Origin: a bacterium
GTDB taxonomy: Bacteria > Bacillota_I > Bacilli_A > RFN20 > DUOZ01
Reading direction: 5' to 3'
Assembly (NCBI GenBank): GCA_012838555.1
Contig: DUOZ01000036.1
Coordinates: 1-34,375, forward strand
DNA length: 34,375 nt
Shown here: piece after piece, positions 14,893 to 24,325 of the stretch
Layout: every line of letters begins with the position of its first letter
Position numbering within the stretch: position 1 is the stretch's first letter
Program-made: the position numbers and the translations under genes
Notes under the pieces: model-generated
The model's database searches: none
Seen by the model: the letters and a program-made list of their open reading frames with translations, nothing else
Told to the model about the DNA's origin: nothing

Positions 14893-16428
14893 ATGGTTGA
14901 ATTTGCAGTTGAGATGTTAAATATTACTAAAACTTTTGGTTCATTAGTTGCAAATGATGATATAAATTTACAGGTTAAGAAAGGTGAAATTCATGCACTT
15001 CTTGGTGAAAATGGTGCAGGAAAATCAACTTTAATGTCAATCTTGTTTGGGTTATATCAACCTGATAAAGGTGTTATTAAAATAAATGGCCAAGAAGTTA
15101 AAATAAGAAACCCTAATGATGCAAATGATTTAGGAATCGGAATGGTTCATCAACATTTTAAATTAGTTGAAGTTTTTAGTATCACTGAAAATATTATTCT
15201 AGGTAGTGAAACAACTAAATATGGAATATTAGATTTAGAAACTAGTAAAAAGAAAATAGAGCAAATGTCGAAAGAATATCATTTAGAAGTAGATCCAAAT
15301 GCTCAAGTAAGTGATATAACTGTAGGAATGCAACAAAGAGTAGAAATTTTAAAAATGCTTTATCGTAAAGCAGATATTTTAATCTTTGATGAACCTACTG
15401 CAGTATTGACTCCTCAAGAGATTGATGAATTAATGAAGATTATAAGATCGTTTGCTGATGATGGTAAAACAATTATTATTATCACTCATAAACTAAATGA
15501 AATTAAGCAAATCGCTGATTATTGTACAGTTTTAAGAAAAGGTAAAAAAATTGCGACTGTTGATGTTAAAAAGACAGACATAAGCGCATTGGCAAATATG
15601 ATGGTCGGTAGAGAAGTTAGTTTTAGTGTGGAAAAGACTCCTGCTAAGATTGAAGAGCCTTTACTTATTGTTGAAAACTTAACTTTTAAAGAACATAAAT
15701 CAAATAAAGAGATTCTAAGTAATGTTAATTTCAGTGTTAATAAAGGTGAAATTGTTACCATTGCTGGTGTAGATGGTAATGGTCAATCAGAATTAATTAA
15801 AATAATAACCGGTTTATTTACACCGACAAGTGGAAGGGTTATTTTTAAAGATACTGATATAACTAACACATCAATTATTGAACGTATAGAAAAAGGTATG
15901 GGTCATATCCCAGAAGATAGACAAAAAATGGGGTTAATTCTTGATTATACCTTAGCAGAAAACATGATTTTAAATAGTTATTTTAAAGAGGAATTTTCAA
16001 GTAAAGGAATCTTAAATAAAGAAGCAATGATTGATTATACAAATAGATTGATTAACAGGTTTGATATAAGAAGTTCAAGTGGAAGTTTAAGTATTGTTAG
16101 AGGAATGTCAGGTGGTAATCAACAAAAAGCGATTTTAGCTAGAGAAGTTAGTCGTGATCCTGATTTGTTAATAGCAGTTCAACCAACTAGAGGATTAGAT
16201 ATTGGTGCGATTGAATATATCCACAAAGAATTAATCGCTCATCGTGATAAAGGAAAAGCAGTTTTAATTGTTTCTTTTGAATTAGATGAAGTTTTATCTA
16301 TCTCTGATAGGATTTTAGTTATGTATAATGGAGAAATTGTCGTTTCATTAGATGCTAGTAAGACTAATGCTGATGAATTAGGTCTATATATGCTAGGAGC
16401 AAAAAGAGGTGAGTTAAATGGAGAATAA
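14893..16428 (+). CDS. Nucleoside ABC importer, dual ATPase subunit
   Basis: Cytoplasmic ATPase with two fused ABC domains, of the sugar/nucleoside (MglA/NupO) type, 511 residues. The first domain has Walker A GENGAGKST (38-46), signature ITVGMQQR and Walker B ILIFDEPTAVL. The second has a degenerate Walker A (VDGNGQSE), signature RGMSGGNQQK and a switch region QPTRGLDIGA, the usual asymmetry of this family. GGCGGGG and AAGG lie before the ATG. The end overlaps the first permease by 11 bases. Confidence 0.95.
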   Translation: MVEFAVEMLNITKTFGSLVANDDINLQVKKGEIHALLGENGAGKSTLMSILFGLYQPDKGVIKINGQEVKIRNPNDANDLGIGMVHQHFKLVEVFSITENIILGSETTKYGILDLETSKKKIEQMSKEYHLEVDPNAQVSDITVGMQQRVEILKMLYRKADILIFDEPTAVLTPQEIDELMKIIRSFADDGKTIIIITHKLNEIKQIADYCTVLRKGKKIATVDVKKTDISALANMMVGREVSFSVEKTPAKIEEPLLIVENLTFKEHKSNKEILSNVNFSVNKGEIVTIAGVDGNGQSELIKIITGLFTPTSGRVIFKDTDITNTSIIERIEKGMGHIPEDRQKMGLILDYTLAENMILNSYFKEEFSSKGILNKEAMIDYTNRLINRFDIRSSSGSLSIVRGMSGGNQQKAILAREVSRDPDLLIAVQPTRGLDIGAIEYIHKELIAHRDKGKAVLIVSFELDEVLSISDRILVMYNGEIVVSLDASKTNADELGLYMLGAKRGELNGE

Positions 16429-17593
16429 ACGTGAAAACTCAGCTTTAAGGTCATATGGACAAAAAGTTTTATCAAGATTTAAAGAGTTTAGAGTCTCATC
16501 AACTATGGATAAGATAAAGGCAAGTGTTATTAGTGCTTTAGGTGGCATTTTAGTTGGGTTAATTATTATGATGTTAATTAACTTTCAAGGTGTTATTGAT
16601 TTTATTATTACTCTTGCTTCAGGTAAGTTTAAGTTTGATCCTAATACTTATATAATTGGTTCAATAGTTCAATCAGCTCCAATTTTAATAGCGGGTTTAT
16701 CTGTTGCATTTGCTTTTAGAACAGGTTTATTTAATATTGGTGCTTCAGGACAGATTTTAGTTGGTGGAATAACAGCGATTTATATAGGGCATTTAATTTC
16801 TTTGCCTGGTCCTCTTCATTTTCTTGTAGCTTTAATTGGAGCGATAATCGCAGGAAGTATTTGGGGTGGAATAACAGGAACATTAAAAGCCTATTTCAAC
16901 ATTAATGAAGTAGTTACATCTATCATGTTAAATTATGTTGCTGCTCATTTAGTTAAGTTTTTATCTAGACAAAAACTAGTATTTGATTTATTCAGATCTC
17001 AGACCAAAATGTTACCAAAAAGTGCGACAATTCCAACATTGGGCTTAGATAGACTATTCCCTCATTCAGGTTTTGATATTTCAATATTTATAGCTATATT
17101 AACAGCAATTTTAGTTTTTATTATTTTAGAAAAAACAACACTAGGTTATCAATTAAAAGCGGTTGGTTATAATCCGTTAGGTGCCAAAACAAATGGGATT
17201 AAATATAGAAGAAATATTATTTTATCAATGTTGATTGCTGGAGCTTTAAGTGGATTAGCAGGAGGAATTATTTATCTTTCTGGAGCAAATGCTACACAAA
17301 TTAGAGTTCAAATAAATATTCCAGGTGAAGGTTTTGATGGTATTTCTGTAGCATTATTAGCAACAAATAGTCCAATTGGTGTTATTTTTTCTGCTATCTT
17401 TATTAACTTTATTACTCAATTTGGTTCTTTAGTCGAAGGTGCCTCTACATTTAAAAAAGAAATATCAGATGTTATTATTGCTGTAATAATTTATTTTAGT
17501 GCACTTTCATCAATTACTCTTTATTATCTAAATGTTAGAAAAAGAAAAAGACTAAAACATAATAGTGAATTAAACAAAGAAGGTGATGAGTAA
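16418..17593 (+). CDS. Nucleoside ABC importer permease 1 (NupP/YufP-like)
   Basis: Integral membrane permease of the branched-chain amino acid/ribose/nucleoside family, 391 residues. A basic cytoplasmic N-terminus (about 1-35) precedes roughly nine to ten membrane segments. The block FAFRTGLFNIGASGQILVGG is diagnostic of the nucleoside/sugar permeases, as is the coupling region GYNPLGAKTNGI that contacts the ATPase. AGGTGAG within the ATPase gene serves as ribosome binding site, and the genes overlap by 11 bases. It pairs with the next permease to form the channel. Confidence 0.93.
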   Translation: MENKRENSALRSYGQKVLSRFKEFRVSSTMDKIKASVISALGGILVGLIIMMLINFQGVIDFIITLASGKFKFDPNTYIIGSIVQSAPILIAGLSVAFAFRTGLFNIGASGQILVGGITAIYIGHLISLPGPLHFLVALIGAIIAGSIWGGITGTLKAYFNINEVVTSIMLNYVAAHLVKFLSRQKLVFDLFRSQTKMLPKSATIPTLGLDRLFPHSGFDISIFIAILTAILVFIILEKTTLGYQLKAVGYNPLGAKTNGIKYRRNIILSMLIAGALSGLAGGIIYLSGANATQIRVQINIPGEGFDGISVALLATNSPIGVIFSAIFINFITQFGSLVEGASTFKKEISDVIIAVIIYFSALSSITLYYLNVRKRKRLKHNSELNKEGDE

Positions 17594-18552
17594 TGGAACT
17601 TATTTATAACATATTACAAGCGACTTTTTTTACTATGACACCTTTGTTAGTAGTTGCTTTAGGAGGATTATTTTCTGAAAGATCAGGGGTTGTTAATATT
17701 GCTCTTGAAGGTATTATGGTAATGGGAGCATTTATAGGAATCTTTGTGATATCTATGATTGAAGGCGGCAGTATTCCTGGTCAACTAGTCTTAATTATAG
17801 GTGTGATAGTAGGTGGTTTAGTTGGCTTAATCTTTAGTGTTTTCCATGCTTTTGCCTCAATTAATTTAAAGGCAGATCAAACAATAAGTGGAACAGCCTT
17901 AAATATTTTTGCACCTGCAGTAGCCATATTTGTGGCTAGATCAATGCTTGGTGGAAGTAAAGAAATTAAGTTTTTAACCGTTTTTAGAATTAAAAGAGTT
18001 CCATTTTTAACTGATATTCCAATACTTGGTCGCATCTTTTTTGAGGATTTCTATATCACCTTTTATGTAGGTTTAATTATTTTATTAATCAGTTGGTTTG
18101 TTTTATATAAAACGAGACTAGGTTTAAGAATTAGAGCCTGTGGGGAAAATCCTCATGCAGCTGATAGTGTAGGTATAAATATTTATAAAATTAGATATAT
18201 AGGTGTTTTAACAAGTGGCTTTTTAGCCGGTATGGGTGGAGTTATCTTTATTATTTCTGCTTCTCAAGCCTTTGCAGCATCAGTAAGTGGATATGGTTTC
18301 TTAGCTATTGCAGTTTTAATCTTTGGTAACTGGCAACCTAAAAAAATTCTTTTTGCATCTTTCTTTTTTGGCTTAATGACAACACTAGCTGCTATGTACA
18401 CGGAAATACCATTATTAAAAGGACTAGGTTTAAGTGAAGAGTTTTATAATATGATCCCTTATATAGCAACATTAGTGGTCTTAGCTTTATTATCTAAATC
18501 ATCAAAGGCTCCTAAAGCAGTGGGGGTTATTTATGATAAAGGTGCTAGATAA
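17593..18552 (+). CDS. Nucleoside ABC importer permease 2 (NupQ/YufQ-like)
   Basis: Second permease of the importer, 319 residues with about nine to ten membrane segments. The segment FSERSGVVNIALEGIMVMGAF corresponds to the NIG/NIA block of permease 1, and GENPHAADSVGI is the ATPase-contacting EAA-like loop. Its ATG overlaps the stop codon of permease 1 (TAATG), showing translational coupling. It is the last gene of the operon, before a bidirectional terminator shared with thymidine kinase. Confidence 0.93.
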   Translation: MELIYNILQATFFTMTPLLVVALGGLFSERSGVVNIALEGIMVMGAFIGIFVISMIEGGSIPGQLVLIIGVIVGGLVGLIFSVFHAFASINLKADQTISGTALNIFAPAVAIFVARSMLGGSKEIKFLTVFRIKRVPFLTDIPILGRIFFEDFYITFYVGLIILLISWFVLYKTRLGLRIRACGENPHAADSVGINIYKIRYIGVLTSGFLAGMGGVIFIISASQAFAASVSGYGFLAIAVLIFGNWQPKKILFASFFFGLMTTLAAMYTEIPLLKGLGLSEEFYNMIPYIATLVVLALLSKSSKAPKAVGVIYDKGAR

Positions 18553-18556
18553 AAAT

Positions 18557-18590
18557 AAAAAAGTATCGATTCAATTGATACTTTTTTAAA
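18557..18590. terminator. Bidirectional terminator between the importer and tdk
   Basis: A long hairpin of about 13-14 bp (18557-18571 with 18573-18587, one G-T pair) begins with AAAAAA and ends with TTTTTT, so it works in both directions. Confidence 0.9.
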
Positions 18591-18593
18591 ATC

Positions 18594-19196
18594 TTAATTT
18601 TTCTTTAATACTAAGGTAGGTTTATCTTTTATTTCATGACAATGACGACATCTAGGTTCATAAGAATCTTGTCCACCGATTAAAACAAGTGGATCATTAT
18701 AAGAAGCAGGTTTGTTATTGACTAAACGTTGTGTTCTAGTTGCAGGTGCTCCACATTTAACACAAACAGCACTTAATTTAGTAACAAATTCTGCTCTAGT
18801 TAATAAATCTGGCATGATACCAAATGTCTCGCCTTTAAAATCTCTATCTAAACCTGCTAGCATGACTCTTCTACCACTATCAGCTAGAGTTTCACATACA
18901 TCGATTAATTCTTTTGAGAAAAACTGAGCCTCATCAATAGCCACGACTTCTGTATCAGGTTTAATATGATTTAAAATTTCATAAGCATTATCAACATTAA
19001 TACTTTTAACGCGATAACCAGAATGAGAAGCAATTTCATCATCTGAATAACGATTATCAATCGATGGTTTGATAACAAGAATGTTTTTCTTTGCATATTG
19101 TAAGACTTTAATTCTTCTTATTAATTCTTCAGTTTTACCTGCAAACATGCAACCACAAATAACCTCAATCCAACCAGATTTAAATTGTTGGTACAT
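18594..19196 (-). CDS. tdk: Thymidine kinase, type II
   Basis: Phosphorylates thymidine in the pyrimidine salvage pathway. The P-loop is GCMFAGKTEE (15-24), a variant of the usual GPMFSGK. VVAIDEAQFF holds the catalytic Glu, and two CxxC pairs (CVKC and CRHC) form the structural zinc site of type II enzymes, with the thymidine-binding lasso between them. Start 19196 gives 200 residues and has GGGGAGGA about 7 bases before it; an upstream TTG is rejected. It converges on the nucleoside importer, which fits a salvage role. Confidence 0.95.
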   Translation of the reverse strand: MYQQFKSGWIEVICGCMFAGKTEELIRRIKVLQYAKKNILVIKPSIDNRYSDDEIASHSGYRVKSINVDNAYEILNHIKPDTEVVAIDEAQFFSKELIDVCETLADSGRRVMLAGLDRDFKGETFGIMPDLLTRAEFVTKLSAVCVKCGAPATRTQRLVNNKPASYNDPLVLIGGQDSYEPRCRHCHEIKDKPTLVLKKN

Positions 19197-19223
19197 ACTA
19201 ATTCCTCCCCACAAACAAACAAC

Positions 19224-19251
19224 ATTATAACATTACTTGTTTAAAACAATA
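19224..19251 (-). promoter_or_regulatory. tdk promoter with overlapping inverted repeat
   Basis: On the minus strand TGTTATAAT (extended -10; TATAAT at 19229-19224) lies downstream of a 13-bp inverted repeat TTGTTT-T-AAACAA that coincides with the -35 region. The repeat may be an operator, or chance in AT-rich DNA. Confidence 0.5.
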
Positions 19252-19331
19252 ACTACTAATTTTATCTGATTTAGGCCTAATAGTAATTTTATAAATTTTG
19301 TAGGTTGTTAAATAAAAGAAAAAAGGTAATA

Positions 19332-19378
19332 ATTACAATAACTATTGTAATTTGATAGTTAATTTATTGTATTATATT
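19332..19378 (+). promoter_or_regulatory. YfhO-gene promoter with adjoining perfect palindrome
   Basis: ATTACAATAACTATTGTAAT (19332-19351) is a perfect inverted repeat with 9-base arms and a 2-base centre. It abuts a TTGATA (19352-19357), a candidate -35, with TATATT at 19373-19378 after 15 bases. This is the usual place for a repressor or activator site. A second TATAAT at 19431-19436 is closer to the gene but lacks a -35. Confidence 0.5.
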
Positions 19379-19457
19379 CATATAGAGTTGTAAAACACGG
19401 AAAAATATGGTAATAACAGTTCAGATAATTTATAATTTATTAAGTAGGTGAGCGAAT

Positions 19458-22400
19458 ATGGAATCTTTAAAAAATTATTGGAGAAAGTTTATAGAAAAAT
19501 TAAGTTTCTTTTCAAATAAATTTATTGAGTTTTTTCTTAAACATGAATACTTAAAAGTTTTCACTTTTTTATTCTTACTGGGATTAGTTATGTTTTCTTC
19601 TCGTACTGTAACTAATTATTTTACTCTACCAATGAATGGTGATTATATTTTGCAACAATTACCATTCCATGAAAATGGTTATGATAATATTTGGCATTTT
19701 CTAAGAACTGGTGAATTTGTAATGTGGAGTTATGAAAACTTCATTGGTGTTAATTATTTTGCTGCGAACACTTTTTATTACTTAACTAGTCCTTTCTTTA
19801 TTCCTATATTGTTTGTACCAAGATTCTTAATTCCTCAAATGATTTATATTATGATGGTAGTTAAATTAGCTACGGGAGGATTATTATTCTATATCTTATT
19901 AAAGAAATTTTATAAAGTCTCAAAAGAAGTATCATTTATTGGTGCTACTGTTTATGCTTTCTGTGGATGGGGAATGTATTATTTATGGTTTAATCATTTT
20001 GCAGATGTTTTAGCTCTTTTCCCATTAACCTTAATTGGAGTTGAATATTGCTTAACTAAAAGAAAAGGTTGGGTTTTAACCCTAGGTATGTTTTTAATGG
20101 GAATGACTAATTATTTCTTTTTATTTACTTTTGCTATAACTACTCCACTTTATGCTTTGTTTAGAGTTGTAGCATTAAATAAAGGAAAAGGATTTAAAGG
20201 TGCTAAAGAAGGATTTTTTGCTTTAGCTCAAACAGCCTTATACTTTATAGCAGGAATTCTTTTGACTGGTTTTATTTTATTACCTGCATACAGAGTTGTC
20301 GGAGACACTCCTAGAGTAGCTAATAGTAATTATTATGTTGAAAGATTATTAGAGTTTTTCTTTACAACAGTTGATAAGAAAGGTGCTTCATATGATTTTG
20401 GACCTCTTAAAGAACTAGATCAAATCTTTTCTAGAGAAAATTTTATGGGATTATTTGATCACTTGTTTGTTTTCTCAGGAGGAACTTATCAACAAAATCG
20501 TTTTTATTATCCAATTTCAACCTTCTTATACTTAAATGTTAGTGATTATAATTCATTATTATTTAATACTAATTTCTATGATAATGCAGCATCTAGTTTA
20601 TTTATTTCAACACCACTAGCCTTACTTCTTTGGTGTGCCCTCTTTGATAGCATAAAGAATAAGAAATATTGGAATTTATTTGGTTTTATTGTTGTTATAA
20701 TTATGTTATTTACGCCGATTACTTATGTAGCATTACACGGATTTACAACAGTTACTTATGCTAGATGGCAAATCTTTGTTGTAGCATTAAGTCTTATCTT
20801 TATTCTTACTTACTTTGATAAAATAAATAGAATGCCTAAATATTTAGACCTAGCAGTAATAATTAATTTAGGACTAGCTATTTGGGTCTTTGCAATAGCC
20901 TTTGGTTCTAATATGATTGATACTAGATATCGCATTTACTTTATAATAGGTCAAATCATTTATATTTTAGTAGCTTATATTTATCTAAGACACTTTTACA
21001 AATATAAAGAAATTGAAACTACTGATAACGATGATATAACGTTAATAGATCGTTTATTCTTTAATTCCAAACGCACTTATTCAATGTTTTATTTCATTAT
21101 CGTTGTGGAATTACTTGTTTGTTCGACATCAACATTATTTATGCACGGAGTTAAAAATTATAGTGAACTTTATGGAGGACAAGATAATTTAAGAGAACTT
21201 CATGAAATAGTCAATTATATTAAAGCGAATGATGATGATGACTTTTATAGAATCTTTAATACAGAAGCTGACCGAGGATATAATAATTTACAGATGAATT
21301 TAAATTATAATGGCTTATCAACTTTCCATTCAGTGTATAATTATCAATCCCAAGATTTAATTGATGCTTCTGATATTGCCTATCAAGGTAACTGGTCAAT
21401 GGGAGTTCATGAAAAACGTTATAATTTAGAAACATTCTTAAATGTCAAATATTATATCGTTAAAAAGGGTGATAATAATATCCCACTTGGCTATTCATTA
21501 ATGAAAGAATTTCCTAATCATAGTGTCTATGTTAATGATAATCATATTGAATTAGGTTATGCCTTTGATACAATCGCTAATTATAATTCAATTAAAAGAA
21601 GTACAGTATCAATGACATATAAAAGTTTAGATGTTTATGAAGTTGAATCTAATTATTATAATTTTGCTTTATTATATGATGAAGACTTTAAAGAAGTTAG
21701 TGAGTTACTAGGTGAAGATATTAGTGTTGAAGATAAAATAACTTCGACTTATTCTAAAGCTAATGGTGATATCTATTTCCTCCCTAGAAAATATATTAAA
21801 GAAGGAGCTAGTCAAGCAGAAAGAGACTTAATTGAAAATCAAAGTGAAGCTGAAAGAGAGAGATTAGCTATTAATCCTAATAATAAATTATCATCAACTT
21901 ATTTTAACTCTGAGTTAAAACAAAAATTAGGCAAATTAGATGATATTTACCATAAAGAGAATAAATTACTAGGACCATGGAAGAATGCTTCGATTAATCG
22001 AAATTGGGATGGAGATAAGATTATATATATTCCTCAAACACCGATTTGTGAAAATGCCTCATTAACAGAAGAAGGATGTAATGTCTTAGTTAATTTCCAT
22101 CTAGGGCCTAATGCTGATGTTAAGTTATATGGTGGAGAAAACAAAGACAAATTATTAGTAAGTGATTATCATATGATTCACCACTTTAATAAAGACAATG
22201 ATATAAAGTATTATCGAGGTTTCTATGTTAAAGAACCAGTTACAAGAGTGGTTATTGAATTCTTAAATGATCATACTTTCAATAGTAGATTAAAAGCTCC
22301 AGTTATTTACTATGAATATTATAGTGATTATTTATCTAGAATTAATAAATTAAAAGAAAATGAATTTAGTAATATTAGTTATACTAAAAACACCATTAGT

Positions 22401-22706
22401 TTTACAACCAATTATGAAGATAAGAAATTTATAGTCTTATCAGTTCCTTATAATGAAGGCTGGAGTATTAGTGTTAAAGATAAAAATGGTAATAAAGTAG
22501 AAGCACCTAAAATCTATAATGCCGATGGTGGTTTAATTGGATTTATTGCCTCTGAGGGTGAGCTTCACTATCATCTAAATTATGTTTCTCCTGGTATGAA
22601 AGAAGGTATTTCTGTTTCATTACTTGGATTAGTTGTTGTCATCGTCCTTTCATTATTTTATAACCGTAAATCAATTATTGAGTTTATTAAAAGTAGGGTT
22701 AAATAG
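19458..22706 (+). CDS. YfhO-family large membrane protein (GT-C-like glycosyltransferase)
   Basis: A 1082-residue polytopic protein. A cytoplasmic N-terminus (about 1-32) is followed by a first membrane segment and an outside loop with NGDYILQQLPFH, matching the YfhO family; the acidic residue there is where GT-C transferases carry their catalytic Asp. About 12 membrane segments run to about residue 570, then a large extracellular domain (about 570-1050) and one C-terminal membrane segment with a basic tail. YfhO proteins in Bacillus and Listeria take part in glycosylating teichoic acids. The substrate here is unknown. AGGTGAG precedes the ATG. A monocistronic unit with terminator; no partner glycosyltransferase (CsbB/GtcA type) is adjacent. 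Confidence 0.88.
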   Translation: MESLKNYWRKFIEKLSFFSNKFIEFFLKHEYLKVFTFLFLLGLVMFSSRTVTNYFTLPMNGDYILQQLPFHENGYDNIWHFLRTGEFVMWSYENFIGVNYFAANTFYYLTSPFFIPILFVPRFLIPQMIYIMMVVKLATGGLLFYILLKKFYKVSKEVSFIGATVYAFCGWGMYYLWFNHFADVLALFPLTLIGVEYCLTKRKGWVLTLGMFLMGMTNYFFLFTFAITTPLYALFRVVALNKGKGFKGAKEGFFALAQTALYFIAGILLTGFILLPAYRVVGDTPRVANSNYYVERLLEFFFTTVDKKGASYDFGPLKELDQIFSRENFMGLFDHLFVFSGGTYQQNRFYYPISTFLYLNVSDYNSLLFNTNFYDNAASSLFISTPLALLLWCALFDSIKNKKYWNLFGFIVVIIMLFTPITYVALHGFTTVTYARWQIFVVALSLIFILTYFDKINRMPKYLDLAVIINLGLAIWVFAIAFGSNMIDTRYRIYFIIGQIIYILVAYIYLRHFYKYKEIETTDNDDITLIDRLFFNSKRTYSMFYFIIVVELLVCSTSTLFMHGVKNYSELYGGQDNLRELHEIVNYIKANDDDDFYRIFNTEADRGYNNLQMNLNYNGLSTFHSVYNYQSQDLIDASDIAYQGNWSMGVHEKRYNLETFLNVKYYIVKKGDNNIPLGYSLMKEFPNHSVYVNDNHIELGYAFDTIANYNSIKRSTVSMTYKSLDVYEVESNYYNFALLYDEDFKEVSELLGEDISVEDKITSTYSKANGDIYFLPRKYIKEGASQAERDLIENQSEAERERLAINPNNKLSSTYFNSELKQKLGKLDDIYHKENKLLGPWKNASINRNWDGDKIIYIPQTPICENASLTEEGCNVLVNFHLGPNADVKLYGGENKDKLLVSDYHMIHHFNKDNDIKYYRGFYVKEPVTRVVIEFLNDHTFNSRLKAPVIYYEYYSDYLSRINKLKENEFSNISYTKNTISFTTNYEDKKFIVLSVPYNEGWSISVKDKNGNKVEAPKIYNADGGLIGFIASEGELHYHLNYVSPGMKEGISVSLLGLVVVIVLSLFYNRKSIIEFIKSRVK

Positions 22707-22717
22707 ATTAAAGTCTT

Positions 22718-22757
22718 AAAAGTATCAATTAGCTAATTAGTTGATACTTTTTATTTT
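22718..22757 (+). terminator. Terminator of the YfhO-family gene
   Basis: An 11-bp stem (22718-22728 with 22741-22751) with a 12-base loop is followed by TTATTTT. Confidence 0.85.
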
Positions 22758-22851
22758 AATCATTTATACTATAATCCCATGGTAAAAAATAGACTTTAAA
22801 ACAAAAGGTAAAAGATGTAGAATATAAAAGGTCGAAGAAAGGAGGAGACCG

Positions 22852-23451
22852 ATGAGAAGAATTAAACATCTGCTGCTTTTAGATACAGAATTTGTTTCAT
22901 CTAAAAAAGGACACTGGCCGTTCCAAATCGGATTTGTTGAGTATGAAATTAAAGATGGCAGATTTATTCGTGTCGGTGATTTCAACCTCCACATAAGACT
23001 AAGAGAAGGATTAACACTTAACACTTTTGCTAAACTTGTAACAGGTATGGATGAAGAAACCCTAGAAAAAGTAGGATTACCAATCGATACAGCACGTTAT
23101 CAAGTTATGAGTTATTTAGTCAAATTTCCTCTTGAGGAAACAGTCATTATTGGTTGGGATCCTCAAGGCGATAAAAAGATGCTTAATATCTTGCTAAATA
23201 GTGATGGTGAATTATTCGATATAAATAATTTTGCCTGGCTTGATGCAATGAAGATATTTAGGAAATATTATGCTAAATCAAAAAGCAATAATCCATCATT
23301 AAAGAGTGCATGTAAATATTTTAATGTTGATACATCGAATGCACATGATGCTCTTTCTGATGCAGAAATGACAGGTCAGGTTCTATTTAAGATGATAGAT
23401 GAATTAGGAGCCGAAAAAACAATGTTGGTTCCACAATTAGTAGCAGTCTAA
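22852..23451 (+). CDS. DEDDh 3'-5' exonuclease (DnaQ-like)
   Basis: The 199-residue single-domain exonuclease is of the RNase T/DnaQ fold. D11 and E13 in LDTEF form Exo I, D103/D107 in GWDPQGD lie in the Exo II region, and H165 with D170 in HDALSDAE form Exo III, the DEDDh arrangement. It is not fused to a polymerase. The substrate (DNA proofreading, RNA processing or nucleic acid turnover) cannot be decided. GGAGGAG lies just before the ATG, and a TATAAT at 22770-22775 may be its -10. A perfect terminator follows. Confidence 0.88.
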   Translation: MRRIKHLLLLDTEFVSSKKGHWPFQIGFVEYEIKDGRFIRVGDFNLHIRLREGLTLNTFAKLVTGMDEETLEKVGLPIDTARYQVMSYLVKFPLEETVIIGWDPQGDKKMLNILLNSDGELFDINNFAWLDAMKIFRKYYAKSKSNNPSLKSACKYFNVDTSNAHDALSDAEMTGQVLFKMIDELGAEKTMLVPQLVAV

Positions 23452-23484
23452 AAAAGGATATCGTAATTGATATCCTTTTTTAGT
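23451..23484 (+). terminator. Terminator of the exonuclease gene
   Basis: A perfect 12-bp stem (23451-23462 with 23469-23480), loop GTAATT, with a T run in the right arm and after it. Confidence 0.92.
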
Positions 23485-23597
23485 AAAACATTATTAATAA
23501 GTATATGCATATTAATGAGGTATTATTTGGCTAATGGGAATGTTTAGAATAAATCTTTGTAAGTGGTTTGAATATAGTTACTTATATGGGCGATAAA

Positions 23598-24282
23598 ATG
23601 AAAAAATATTTTTTGCAGGTAGTTTATTAAGTTAGATACTTACACTAATATTGAGATCGTTAATTAGCTATACATTTTACCTTTTTTTAACAACTGGTAT
23701 AATTTATACTAAGTTAATAATCGCTTTTATTATATACACAATTATATTTTCTCCTTATTTTGGGGTCGTAATCTTTACTAAAAAGGGAATAAGAACTTTC
23801 AATGATTTGATATGGAAAAGTGACAGATTTCAATTCGGTTTTAAAGTTAGTTATGATAGATATTTTTGCAATTGAGTATATAGATAGAGATTTTAATTCT
23901 ATAGACAAAGAAGTAAAGTATTCAAGAGGGGGAACATATGTTACCTTAAAATTACATGCAAGGATGATTCAGTTAAAAGATTAGTGTTATTCAAATTCGG
24001 TTTCCGTCAATGGCGTAAAATGCATCAAATTATTATCAATAATACAAATGATATTTTGGTAATAAATACTTCTGATGATTTAAAAAAAATATGGGTTTTT
24101 AACATTAAGTAATCCTTATTATCGTATTTAGTAGGAGTAAAGTCTGTATATGAACAAACTTGTGAACTAAAAGTTGATTTAATTCAACATCGGTCAAATC
24201 ATTCTCTATTAGGAAAAACTTAGGTAGTTTGGATAATAAAGTAAATGGTTATAAAATATTATATTTTGATATACATAAATAA
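23598..24282 (+). pseudogene. Decayed gene for a membrane protein, several frameshifts and stops
   Basis: The 840-bp space between two terminators holds the remains of one gene on the + strand. Open pieces in order are: a hydrophobic N-terminal part (23651-about 23860, ending FKVSYDRY); IFAIEYIDRDFNSIDKE..GGTYVTLKLH (about 23862-23960, next frame); CKDDSVKRLVLFKFGFRQW to SDDLK (about 23963-24088, original frame); KYGFLTLSNPYYRI (24087-24128); YLVGVKSVYEQTCEL to HSLLG (24125-24214); and NLGSLDNKVNG to FDIHK ending TAA at 24282. Frames return to the original after small compensating gains and losses, for example in an A run near 24082-24089. A fitting start is ATG 23598 (KKYF), but the first 50 bases are themselves broken. 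The family is not recognised; one or two N-terminal membrane segments and a beta-rich soluble part are seen. Confidence 0.75.
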
Positions 24283-24305
24283 AAAGCACCCTTTCGGATG
24301 CCTTT
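24281..24305 (-). terminator. Terminator of the leftward polytopic membrane gene
   Basis: On the minus strand a stem of about 10 bp (24305-24296 with 24291-24282, two G-T pairs) is capped by a GAAA tetraloop and followed by TTTTTATTTAT. Confidence 0.87.
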
Positions 24306-24325
24306 AAATTATCATATTAATTAAA

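Noticed and set aside
19197-19214. TTG start for tdk
   Set aside because: It would place the GGGGAGGA ribosome binding site inside the coding region.
23714-23908. Leftward open frame in the pseudogene region
   Set aside because: No ribosome binding site and no recognisable protein; it is a shadow of the + strand remnant.
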